Source: Tricholoma matsutake (Eukaryota; Basidiomycota; Agaricomycetes; Agaricales; Tricholomataceae). Taken from it: a stretch of 64,000 nucleotides of DNA. Shown piece after piece: positions 25,602 through 36,300 of the stretch. Within the stretch, counting starts at the first letter, position 1. Each line of letters opens with the position of its first letter. Location: positions 6,634,001 to 6,698,000 of the forward strand of contig AP026538.1 in NCBI GenBank assembly GCA_026075535.2. Direction: 5' to 3'. The notes below the pieces were generated by a model, which searched no databases, was not told where the DNA came from, and saw only the letters and a program-made list of their open reading frames with translations. The translations under genes were made by a program, and so were the position numbers.

Positions 25602-26767
25602 GGTTGGTATTCGTCCAGACGAAGAGAAAGTCAAGGGGCAGGTCAACTGGATTTAAATGACGAAATCAAAGCCCCCAAGTACCCGCGTTCTTGAGATGTG
25701 GGGAGAACGTAATAAGCCCGGGGACGTGTGCATGCTGCTACAATGAAGGGCCAGTAAATAATAGGAAAATTTGCGCAGCGCTTACTATACACATGGTGAA
25801 AGCGAGGCAGAAGTCATCTGATCGAAAGTCTATCACTTCCAAATTAGGCATGTAGCACTCCCCTTCACGCGACAATGGGGCGTTACTGCCAAGTCAATAA
25901 CCGCCACGCAAAACCCGCCAGCAATCTGGAAACCTTTTTTTGTTTTGGCCACGATAGTATCCCGTGGCTCCCACAGAAACAATGGTCACCTTTGTTTTTG
26001 GTCTGGGAGAGTGGTGGGCAACGGGTCGGGAGGCAACCTGAGACAACGAGTTCTGAAAGTCGTGCTCGGCAACAATAAGGTATGCCCCCTGAAATCATGT
26101 TCCAAAGGCTTCGGGGAAATGTATACCCATTCGTCCGATAACGTTTCTTTTAACGTTTGGCACCGGACAGCACTAACAACTTGCTTCCCACGAGTTCTCA
26201 CGAAGACCTAACGCCAGTAACTAGTGGTAATAAGTAGAAGTGAAAGCGGTAATTATAAGAATAAAATACTCATGACCCATACCTTTAGTAGTAAAAGGAT
26301 CCGATCTTCAACAACCACAACCCTCTCTCCGCACCGCGCAGCGAGGAATGTCAGCCTGGTGTATGGCTTCTGTTATGCTGAAACATTCGCTTCTAAGCTA
26401 GTCGCTCCGAGCTCGTCAACTGATTCCATTACCAGAACATAGTACGCATGTCGTAGGACGCAGTTGGGTCCATATCTGTCCAGTGTTCTGTGTACTTCCC
26501 GCTCAAGCAAATGGATACCGTAGACTGCAGGTCATAACGGATGTCGAAGAACACGCCCAGTCAAACATGCACAAACTCACGGAGCCTCAAGGGACCCCAA
26601 AACATTATAATGCAGAGGCGAGTACGTTATGATCTAGGAACAGTGCACGTGTGGTTTTGCTGTCTATTGAAGGAGAAACTCTATAGGGGAAATGGTCCAG
26701 AGAAATAGTTGTTAAGCTAATGACGAGATGGGATGAACTGAAAAATCATAGAATCATTGGAATCGGC
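25602..26767. other. Intergenic region upstream of ferric reductase
   Basis: About 1.17 kb between the ferric reductase start and the NADH dehydrogenase 3' end. Short frames only, and no gene supported. Confidence 0.45.
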
Positions 26768-29342
26768 TTAATCTCGGCTGACATCACTGTGGCAGACACG
26801 TTGTCTGTTAGCTGATCGCACTGAAATAGAGGATTGACGTACCGTCCAAAGAGCTTAACTTTCATCCAATCAGTTGCGACTAGGGTGCGGTTGCGGAGGG
26901 AGAAGAGCGTGCTCAGGTATGCGCTCTGCCAGAACAAGTACGTTGCTACACCTCCAACCGCCAACTATTAAACGGAATACGATGAGAACCGTGAATCCAC
27001 GATGGAAGAATCAGACTTACGTTGCCGTTCATGAATGGCAGATCAGCGATAGCCTTCTCAGAACCAATGTACCTATCCACTTTGGTTAGCACATGCTACA
27101 CATTAACGCGAGGGTAAAGACATACGCTAAAGATCCCTGATGCGAATAGTGAAACGGCCTAAGCTTCGTTTTTGCCAGTTGTCGCTCGGCAGCTTCCGTC
27201 TCTTCCGCAATCTTTTTCTTCTCCTCGTCACTCGTCACATTCAAGGCAGTAGCTTGAAGGGTGACGAGTTTATTCTCAAGGACATCCTTTTTTGCCATCT
27301 GGGCAAGCATGCGCGCTAGGTATGCACCCTGTTGAGAGGCTACTTGGGCAGTTGGTGCATAGGACGTGGCTGTGCAGTCTCCGATGGCAAAGATACTGCC
27401 GTCCGTCCCTACCATTCGTAGGTGATCTGGAATGGAAAGGGTCAGTCAGCAGCCTGTTAATTTATCAGAAGATGCAACATACCGTCGACGGTGATACCCC
27501 GTCTATTCTTCTGATAATCGGGTATTTTCGCCATCAGGTCTTGTGTAACTTTCCTTCCCTTGTTCCCCTATAAAAAGATCAGGAGGGGAGCCATTGATAA
27601 TATGGTATACTCACCGCAGCCCAGACAACCATGCCACACGGAAGTTCGTTGATACTTTTATCGGGCATTTGCAGCACCACACTCTGGTCTTTAACCTGTG
27701 AGATATATTAGGCACGGAACTGGAGTGTCTACTTGATCATGGGCTTACCTCCTTGACCATGGTTTTCGTCATGATCTCGATCTTGCTCTCTTTGAAAGTC
27801 GATTCGGTGTAATCGATGAGCTGCTTGCTGAACATGGGTAGGACAGAGGGAAGGGCCTCGACAAGAGTAATCCGGACTCTGCGTGCGAGCTCGGGATACC
27901 AAGACTTCAGGTCATCCTAGATACAGAGATGTGTAAGTGACTTGGGCTTAAATGTATCATAGGAAAGAGGACCTCGAGAAAATCATGCAATTCGCCACTT
28001 TGGAAAGGCGTGAGATGTGTCGTTCACAAAGATAAAATGGTCAGATGACAAACCTCAATTCGACACCGGTGGGACCACCACCGACCACGACCTGCACGAG
28101 TAGGACATTAAGCTTTATTTCAAAGTAGATTAGGGTGGGTAGAGGAACCAACCATATGTAGTAGTCGGTCGATTTCCTCGGGAGACTGGCCAGGGAACGC
28201 CGCAGTTTCCATACCTGTTGTCATTATGAAGTCAGCAGCATTCCTGAACCTTGCTTCAAATGTACTGACAGTCCATAAAACGTCTTTGCATCTTAGAAGA
28301 TGAAAATCAAATGTTTGTGGTAAGGGATCCAATGGTCATAGACGTTACCTGTTCTGCATCATTCAATTCTTTCATGAAACATGCTTTCTCCTTGACGCCT
28401 GGAATGCCAAACGTCTGTACCTCGGCGCCAACAGCAAAAACGAGGTAATTGTACGGGATTGTTGTCGATGACACGGTCCCCTTTATTTCAGAAGTGTCTA
28501 AACGTGATAGGTTAGCTTATGTCACGTGGGGACGCGTCAAGAACTCCACTTACCGGTGAAGGTGACAGTTTTATTGATAGGCTAACGTGGAGTGAGAAAA
28601 ATGAGACGCGACGATGATAATTCTGGCGCAGTATTATGACGTACATCCACTTCCTGCGCATCGGCTTCGATGACGGTAACTGCACGCGTTTTGTGGCGAG
28701 TGATGTATCGCGTTGGTTGGATAATGGAACGTGGGTTGAGTGTACCGACAGCAACACTTGGAAGTAACGGCGTGAATAGGAAGAAGTTTTTGGGGCTTAT
28801 GACGACCTGCAAAGTAAGGTCATATCATTTGAAAGGGCCTGTACGCACAGAAAGTAGACGTACAACGTTGTATTCAGTTGTGTCAAGAGTCTTCAACAAA
28901 CTTGTTGCACCCCAACCACTTCCTAGCACCACTACTGTCTTTTTCGTAGGATCCGGCGGAAGCTGGTTCCCTGGATGCCGCTGTTGTCGTGCGATATAGT
29001 ACAAGGTACCGACGCCACCAAAAATTGCTATTAAAGTTGTCCGGCCTAAAACTTGAAGGAAATTTCTCCATTTTGATTGCCTTATAAAAGCGGGAGGTGG
29101 AGGCTTCTCGTGATGTCAGTCAAGGGAAGTGAGTTAATGACTGATAAGGCTTACAGCAGCGGTCGACTCATGAGGCTGCTGAGAGCTTGATGTACGGGTT
29201 ACGAGGCGTGTTTTGGGATGAAGTGGGCGTGATAATGGCCTAGACTGTGATAATGTCCTCGCGAGAATTGCTAAGGGTATGAGGTATTAGAAGATTGCTT
29301 AAAGAATGAGATTTACAGACCGCGGCCACGATGAAACTGCAT
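26768..29342 (-). CDS. Alternative (type II) NADH:ubiquinone oxidoreductase
   Basis: A single-polypeptide, rotenone-insensitive NADH dehydrogenase of the mitochondrial inner membrane (Nde1/Ndi1 family). A tiny first exon from 29342 (MQFHRGR) joins [26 protein letters not shown], a clear basic presequence. A membrane anchor ([18 protein letters not shown]) precedes the first dinucleotide fold ([18 protein letters not shown]). The second fold is [13 protein letters not shown] near 28050-28090. The C-terminal region has [79 protein letters not shown] and FGRDVSRD at the stop. The last exon is 19 nt after a 56-nt intron. No EF-hand insertion was seen. Whether the protein faces the matrix or the intermembrane space cannot be decided. 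About a dozen introns. Confidence 0.9.
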
Positions 29343-29662
29343 TGCAGTGGAAGGAAACTATATGTCGTGCTGTCAGTTTATTTAAGAAATGTAACGACTT
29401 GCCGCACGTGCTTTGTAACATCAACCGCCGTCAAGAGCGGCGCTTTCGAATTGAATTTCGTCGACCATTATTCCGAACGCGCCCGCGCCCGACAGGGCAA
29501 GAAGGAATACATGGGGGTATCCAGTATGAAGCATATCTGCCCAACGGCAAGAATCGGACCCTATTTAAAATATCTCTAAGTAGTACTTAGGAGGGAGGGA
29601 GGACGACAACACTTCCAAATCTGGAACCTGTCAAGTTCAACACAAACCATCACCTATGTATG
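29343..29662. other. Divergent promoter region, NADH dehydrogenase / GCP2
   Basis: About 320 bases between two divergent starts. No gene. A TATTTAAAA run near 29560-29572 is a possible TATA element for the plus-strand gene. Confidence 0.4.
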
Positions 29663-32600
29663 ATGGATCCGTATACTCCAAGGAAACGTCCTGGAGCTCG
29701 CAAGAAAAATTTGACACTCTCAGCGAAAGAGTATACCAAGGTCGCTCTTTCTAGTCAAACATCGATCAATGTCTGACTTTGATTTTCTTAAATAAAAGAT
29801 TACCGGCACAATTGCATCTGTACGCAGAAACAGACATCCCCACCACGATCCTGACGATGAGTACGACTCCCATGTACCTTCCTCGCATGACAGTCGCTCC
29901 TCCACCAAAGGTGCTCAACTTGTTCTGCTTTGGAATCCTTTAATTTATGCCTGTTTCAGACCAAAACGAATCCTCATTTATTGCCGAGACCTCCTTCGTG
30001 CGAGCACCCCTGAATTCTCGTGTCAGTTCCGTTGGTGCTGTTCCAAAGACAAAGGGCAAGGCAAAACAAGAGTCTCTGGATCGTGTGCCTTTGGAAATCC
30101 AGGAGGCGATGATACTTGAGGACCTTCTATACGTGCTCATGGTCCGCCATGTCTGTATTGCATCTTAAATCACGCATGGCTAAATGAATCTCAAGGGAAT
30201 CGAGGGTATATATATCACACACCACCCCGATTATTCGGCAGAAGACGATGACCCGTTACAAGGAATTCGTTTCGTCGTGTCCTCATCACTCGGTCAGGTT
30301 CTTCCTTGTGTATTTCTTCACTGATTCCTAATAACTAAGACAGACGCGTCACTCCGCGATTTGGTCGAGCGCATTCTGCCTTTGGGAATGTATTATACTG
30401 CCATCTCGTCATTTATTGAACTTCGAAGTGATCTAGACTTTGGGCTTGTTAACCATGCGTTATGTGCTGCCATACGGGATATGCTCAAGGTAACATCGTC
30501 GCGTGGTACTTTTCCAATTGAACGCTGGCGCTTAGCTAATGTCTGTAGGACTACCAAACTCTCCTCTCCCAATTGGAGCATGCGTACAACGCGTCCCCAC
30601 AGTTCTCCCTCCAAAAACTCTGGTTCTATGTCCATCCTACAATACATGCCTTATCACTGATATACCAACTGATCCTGGAACTCGCAACCGCCGATGACCC
30701 ATCGGCTGACCTATCCTCCTCGTCGTCTTCCGACGAGGATGAAGATGAAGCAAAGAATGAGGCACTGGGGCTGGGAGGAGCCAACCTCAAAGCTGTCCTC
30801 TCCGAAATGAAGAAGAACGACCTGGCCGTGGCAGGCGGGAGTGGCATCGCCGTGAAAGGTGGCGAGGTCCTAACCATTGTGTACGAGCGGATGTTGAATA
30901 TGTCCGGGGACCCCACTGCTAATACCCTGTATGGGACACTGTTGAAAGCTGCTGGAAAGCCGTATGTCGCGATGATCAGAATGTGGATTACGATGGGGCG
31001 ACTGTTCGACCCGTATGAAGAACTCTTGGTCAAAGAGAGCAAATTTATCAATCGGGGCATTTTGGAGATGGATTATACAGATGAGTATTGGGAGAGGAGG
31101 TATACGGTGTGTTGCTACGTTTTTACATGCGAGATTGATACTTGAAAGTTTTTTTCTCAGCTCAGAGATGGGTCAACATTATCTGCCCCTTCAAAAAGAC
31201 AACAGGCTGGAGTCCCACCCCCGAGAAGCGTGGGTGGACGCCTACCTGGAGGTGCTTGTGTTCCTCCTCTTTTGGAAGGGTGGAAACATAAAATCCTCCT
31301 CGCGGGTAAATACCTCAACGTCATCCGGGAATGTGGGATCGAGGTCAACCGGGATCAAGGTCAATCTACGGATGACCTGTCGATGGATGATGAAAAGTGT
31401 GTGTCATTCAATCTTTTTCTCTTCTTCCGTCTTCATCGACGTGAACTGCGATGTAGATTCTACAAATTCCTAGAAGATGCCTACTCATATGCCAATCGGA
31501 CGCTTCTGCAACTACTCCTGCGGGATCAGCAGTTGATTCCTCGCCTTCGATCCCTCAAACGATACTTCTTCCTGTCCCAGTCATTCTTCCTCACTCACAT
31601 GCTCGACCTCTCACACAGCGAACTGCGGAAGACAGCCAAGTCCGCATCGATAGTGAAGCTCCAGAGTCTCCTGGATTTAGCCCTGACTACAGACATGTCA
31701 GGAGACGATGGCTTGTTCCATGAAGACGTGAAGGTCACGATCGCCGAGAGTGGGCTGTACGAGTTCCTCTTGAAGATAGTCAATGTCAATGGTGTTATTG
31801 GAGGGGAGGAAGGCGATGGGGAAGGAGGTCATGCCCATGAAGAGCATAAGAAGGAGAAGGAGAAGGAGAAGGACGAAAAGAAATCCATGCCAGGTGATAC
31901 CCATCTTCCGATATAGTGTCCTTCTGCTTTGCTCACCCCATGTCATGCAGCTATTGATGTTCTTACTCTCGATTACACTGTCAAATTCCCACTTTCTCTC
32001 GTCATCTCTCGGAAGACGATCCTGCGTTACCAGCTCCTCTTCCGTTTCCTCCTACACCTGAAGCACGTCGAGCAATCCCTCACCGCTATGTGGATCGAGC
32101 AGAAGACTCCTCCGTGGCGCCGGGCTATGCCGCACCACCCGGACTTCAACAGATGGAGGCTAAGGGTGTGCCTCCTCCGCGCTCGCATGCTGGCGTTCGT
32201 ACAGCAGATATTGGCCTTCACGACGTTTGAGGTTCTTGAGCCGAATTGGCGCGCACTAGAGAGCAAGTTGGATAAGGTGACAACAGTGGATCAGTTGTTG
32301 AAGGATCATGTAGATTTCTTGGATACCTGTTTGAAGGAATGTATGTTGACGAGCTCGAAATTGCTAAAGGTGGGTTTGTTGATTTGCTTTTCATGAGCAG
32401 GGTGTTGACGGAGTTGTAGGCCTACTCACGGCTGATTGTGACGTGCTCGACGTTTGCGTTATATACGTCATCATTTACGAAATCCGCAAATAATGCCATT
32501 GCGACCTCGGAATCAGCGGGTGGCGACCAGTCCATGGCGAAGAGGTGGGAATTCTTGGGCAAGTTTGAGACGAATTTCAACCACTGGTAAGTTTTATATT

Positions 32601-32805
32601 GCTGAAGTTGTTTGTCTTTCTCGGTCTAAACACTGTCTTGGAATCTAGGTTTCAGGTAAAATGATTTCTATGTCTATATGTGTTCGTGCTGACCAGTAGA
32701 TTCCTTTAGATACACTTGGACTGTGTACAGTTCTACGCGTCGAGCGAGAATGTATCGCTTCTTCCGCTCGTGGTGCGACTCAACAGCGTCAAGGCTACGA
32801 TCTAG
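29663..32805 (+). CDS. Gamma-tubulin complex component 2 (GCP2/Spc97)
   Basis: Part of the gamma-tubulin small complex that nucleates microtubules at the spindle pole body. The first exons encode a basic, disordered N-terminus (MDPYTPRKRPGARKKN). GRIP1 follows: QEAMILEDLLYVLMGIEGIYI, LVERILPLGMYYTAISSFIE, SLIYQLILELATAD, LKAAGKPYVAMIRMWITMGRLFDPYEE and EYWERRYTL. GRIP2 has WKHKILLAGKYLNVIREC, LKRYFFLSQSFFLTHMLDL, LTLDYTVKFPLSLVISRKTILRYQLLFRFLLHLKHVE and DHVDFLDTCLKECMLTSSKLLK. An acidic Ser run (SSSSSSDEDEDE) interrupts GRIP1, and a Glu/Lys run lies in GRIP2. The 3' end needs a 7-nt microexon (32649-32655) to join FNHWF to QIHLDCVQFYASS before the stop at 32805. About 11-13 exons. Confidence 0.88.
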
Positions 32806-33474
32806 ACGCCGGCCAGAATTCAGAGTCATATTCACATGTGTCAAAATACTTGTGTTCGTAGATCTAACCAACGTAGGTAATCGCCGGGGGGTGATACGTT
32901 TTAGCACTTTTCAGGACGGCGATTTCCTTACAAGCTGCCACTGCAATGTACAAAGCATATGACTGCCCTGCAATGGATAAGCCTCGGTTGGCGGCTGATT
33001 TTTTACCCCCGCAACGGGTGCTGTGCACACCTCGGGTGAGAAATTACCAGAAAAGAACGAGAGTGCCAACGTTGCCAATGGGCTCCGAGAAGCAGAACCG
33101 AGGCTGGTGTCGACATAGAAACTGGCTTCGAAAGTTTAACTTTGAGAGGAGTACGTAACGTACCCAAGTACTCAGTGACGCATTCTTGTAAAACATATGA
33201 ATTATGAGGAAACCCACTTTTTTTTTTCGAACTACACTCCCAGTCTTGGTTCTGCCTCACGAATCTTGTAGAAGAACTTGGGCCAACTGTCCAAGACGTC
33301 TAGACGTCTAAGGCGTATACGTTTTACAAGTTTACAAGCGGGATCACAGAGCACCAAAATTGGAAATCACAAGACAAAGTGCCACAGCCCCCTCCGACTG
33401 TCTGTCTGTGTAACTACTACCATCTCATCATCCAACCCTGACTCGGAGCTCAGTCCTGCACTGACAAGCTGCCC
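32806..33474. other. Intergenic region, GCP2 to CUE-domain gene
   Basis: The 3' flank of GCP2 and the promoter of the CUE gene. No supported gene. An overlapping direct/inverted element (AAGACGTCTAGACGTCTAAG) sits near 33293-33312. Confidence 0.45.
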
Positions 33475-34442
33475 ATGGGAGAAGTCGTCAACGTTCTCGT
33501 TGCATTCGCCGTCATCGTCTTCATCTTCCGATGGGCTACCGCCAGTATGTATCTTCCCTGAATTGCGGGGTTTACCCCTAAGTCTTTCATCTCTTTTGCT
33601 GCCTGTGCTTGTCATCGAATCTATTGCTGACTCTGGGATAACGGTATGCAGGCAGCGACTCTACGGAACGCAGGTCTGCTGCGGATACACTAGGGTTTAG
33701 ACCGAAACCTGTCACGCAGGATATGGTACGGTTTCCCTTGTATATTCTTCTGGCTCAGAGTATAACTGATCGATTATACAGATTGACACTATATCAAACA
33801 TGTTCCCCGACATTCCTGTGTAAGCATTCCCTCCCCGTCAGTGACCTATCCTACAATTTCTTAATATAATCTGTCCAAACAGGGATAATGTCCGCTACGA
33901 CCTCCTACGCACTGGAAGCGTCGAACAGACATCCAATAAGATCCTCGAACGAGGGTTCCTAGACGCCGTACGTCCTTTCCCTCTCGCAAAATATCTTCAT
34001 ACTCACGCCCACATAAGCCCCCACCTGCGTACTACACCCTCTTCCCCCACGACGCCAACCCCAACACGAGTAGTAACTCTTCTGCTAATGCTGGGAGTCA
34101 TGCACGCTCAGCACCGGGAGCACGGTCCGCAACACCAGCGAAACAGCCCCCGAAGGAGACCCTAATAGCGCGCTATCAACTTGAGGAGCGGGTGCGGAAC
34201 CAGGAGGAGGTTGCGATGGAGGGCGAGTGGGGTGGGAAGGCAGCGTGGGAGGATAGCCCCGAGAAGAGGGAAGCGAGTCTGAGGGAGCGGAAAGCGAAGA
34301 TGATTTTGAGTGCCCGGCAGTGCGTGTTTTTTTTCTCCTCTTTTTGCTGTTTTCTTTCTGCTGATCGGGCCGGTATGATAGGCGGTTGTTAGAGAAGCAG
34401 CAGCAGCAAAAAGCGCCCGAGGTGCTGAGCGCAAAATCGTGA
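33475..34442 (+). CDS. ER-anchored CUE-domain protein (Cue1-like)
   Basis: Likely recruits or activates a ubiquitin-conjugating enzyme in ER-associated degradation. Exon 1 (33475-33544) is almost entirely a membrane anchor (VVNVLVAFAVIVFIFRWATA). A short linker leads to the CUE domain spread over three exons: VTQDMIDTISNMFPDIPVDNVRYDLLRTGSVEQTSNKILERGFLD. It has the MFP and LL-type hydrophobic pair expected for ubiquitin binding. The C-terminal third is Ser/Ala/Pro-rich and then helical and charged (WEDSPEKREASLRERKAKMIL, RLLEKQQQQ). That position could correspond to the E2-binding region of Cue1, but this is inference. Six exons, each junction consistent in phase. The start is the first Met, directly before the anchor. 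Confidence 0.82.
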
Positions 34443-34649
34443 TCACGATTATTCTGATTTCTATGGTCCACATGTCAATCGGGATGTGACTGCAGTCGAG
34501 TATTTTATCTTGCATAGCATGTATTTCAGTTCGCTTTCTTTCTGCTTATTCAATCTACAAGATCTCTTCTCACACAAGTTGGACTGTGAAGTGTAGGTGG
34601 CAAGATAAAATGTGGTACTCAACAGAGTTCTAAAATCATACGCACACGA

Positions 34650-36233
34650 CTACGCACTCTTGACTGCCTTGACGAGCTCTACAACGTCCGCATCTGCCTC
34701 AACATCAAGGCACCACGCCCCAACGTTCCTAATGGCCTCCACGGTGCTGTCTTTCGTCGCCTTCCCGTCAAGTCCCAGGATTACAGGCATGGGCCACCCT
34801 GGCACCTCGCCCTTGTCCACGATTTCTTTTGCCCTAGCGATGTGGTCATGATCGACGTTGAGCAAGACAAACTTGTGGACGCCCGGAAGCGCAATGTCCA
34901 CGTTCTCGGTTGCACTCTCACTAGACAAAGAGAAGGCCCGTATGACGGGCACGGGGATGTGTTCTATCAACGCGGAAGGCGCGGACGCATCCAGCTGCAC
35001 AAGATCAAACTGGGCGACGAGGGTGGTTTGAATGATGAAGCTGAGGTAAGCGGCGGTGGCGTTTGGGAAGATGCCGACGAGAAGGGGACGGTTGGTGGTG
35101 CTGAGATACTGTCTTTGGGCGGTAAACCATGGTTGGGGAGACGTGGGTGTGGTGGTGGTGGTGGAGGCGGTGGCGGAGAACGAGGAATGGATGGCGTGAG
35201 ATATCTCGATGGCAGACTGGACGGTGACAGGGGTGGCGTTGGGACTACCACTGCCGATAACGAGACCGAGTATATTGGCTCCGGCGTCTGCCAAGGCTGT
35301 CGCTTGTTCCTTGCTGGTGATACCATTGACCTTGATCCACACTTTCTCTTGTGTGTTTTTCTCCTGTGCAGGTTCTGGCCACTGCAAGAGCTCGCGGATG
35401 AACGCACCGGTGTCCTGGGCTCGCATGAGCGCCTCACCTACCAACACCGCGCGAACACCTTCGTCCTTGTACACCTGCACATCCTTCGGGCTGGAGATGC
35501 CGCTCAGCGCACAGAGGATAACGTCACGCTCTCTGACCATCTCTACTAGCCTGCTGGTTGTTCCCATGTCCACATTGAAATCATGCAAGTTTCGGTTATT
35601 CACTCCAATGACCTTGGACCCCAGATCGAGTGCGATCTTCATCTCGGTAGCATTGTTCACCTCTACGAGAGGCTCCATGCCGAGACCGAGTGAATAGGTG
35701 TACAGTGCCTTGAGGCGGTCGGGGGAGAGCATTGCGACGATGAGTAGGACAGTGTCTGCGCCGTAAAGGCGGGCTTCAGCGATCTGGTACTCATCAAGGA
35801 TGAATTCCTTGCGAAGGACTGCAGGACGGTCAGGAAGGGTGTCGATGGCCTGACGGGCGAGTCTGAGATCGAGGAGGGAGCCCTTGAACCAAGTAGGTTC
35901 GGTTAAAACGGAGATAACGGAGGCGCCGGCGAGTGCATATGTAAGAGCTTGAGCAGGTGCATTGGCTGTGAGAGCGATTGGGCCTTTTGATGGACTTGCG
36001 CGTTTTATCTCTGCCATGAGAGAGATGGAAGGAGTTGTACTGGATGCATTTGCAGAAGGATTGCGCTTGAGACGATCTACAAAAGATATGAGAGGTGGAG
36101 CTAGGTTGATTGCGAGCAGAGCGTCTATATCGTTAGGCGTAGTTCCTGGCGTAGATTTTGCAAGTTCAACATCTCTGGCTCGTTGTGCGTAGATTGTTTC
36201 GAGGATTGTTGGTTTCTTGGATGAAGTAGCCAT
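34650..36233 (-). CDS. Indole-3-glycerol-phosphate synthase fused to a degenerate PRAI-like domain
   Basis: A single exon of about 527 residues. Residues 1-290 are an intact IGPS domain. The Glu/Lys of EIKRASPSKG, the Lys of LRKEFIL, the Glu of LVEVNN, the Asn of GVNNRNL, the SGIS block and LVGEALM are all present. IGPS converts carboxyphenylribulose phosphate to indole-glycerol phosphate in tryptophan synthesis. The rest aligns with phosphoribosylanthranilate isomerase (ILGLVI, LLVGIFPNA, FDLVQL, VPVIRAF), but its active-site motifs are gone: KVCG reads KVNG, QLHG reads QLDA, the GGTG loop is missing, AGGL reads LGLD, and the VDVSSGVE block is absent. The usual N-terminal amidotransferase domain of fungal TRP1 is also absent. 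A TATA box sits about 30 bases before the ATG, so it is unlikely to have been lost by mis-annotation. The start is MATSSKKP; the upstream in-frame Met (36272) precedes the TATA box. Confidence 0.85.
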   Translation of the reverse strand: MATSSKKPTILETIYAQRARDVELAKSTPGTTPNDIDALLAINLAPPLISFVDRLKRNPSANASSTTPSISLMAEIKRASPSKGPIALTANAPAQALTYALAGASVISVLTEPTWFKGSLLDLRLARQAIDTLPDRPAVLRKEFILDEYQIAEARLYGADTVLLIVAMLSPDRLKALYTYSLGLGMEPLVEVNNATEMKIALDLGSKVIGVNNRNLHDFNVDMGTTSRLVEMVRERDVILCALSGISSPKDVQVYKDEGVRAVLVGEALMRAQDTGAFIRELLQWPEPAQEKNTQEKVWIKVNGITSKEQATALADAGANILGLVIGSGSPNATPVTVQSAIEISHAIHSSFSATASTTTTTPTSPQPWFTAQRQYLSTTNRPLLVGIFPNATAAYLSFIIQTTLVAQFDLVQLDASAPSALIEHIPVPVIRAFSLSSESATENVDIALPGVHKFVLLNVDHDHIARAKEIVDKGEVPGWPMPVILGLDGKATKDSTVEAIRNVGAWCLDVEADADVVELVKAVKSA

Positions 36234-36261
36234 GAGAGGGAACAGAAGGCCGTCGGCATAA

Positions 36262-36269
36262 TATTTATA
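36262..36269 (-). promoter_or_regulatory. TATA box of the IGPS gene
   Basis: TATAAATA on the minus strand, about 30 bases before the ATG at 36233. It lies inside the 67-bp gap shared with the divergent aldo-keto reductase gene and fixes the 5' end of the IGPS gene. Confidence 0.5.
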
Positions 36270-36300
36270 CAAAATGTAATCTAATCTAATCTACGTATGT

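Noticed and set aside
34842..35549. 235-codon plus-strand frame with a Gly-rich run
   Set aside because: It is antisense to the IGPS gene. The Gly run is the shadow of the Thr/Pro-rich linker of that protein.
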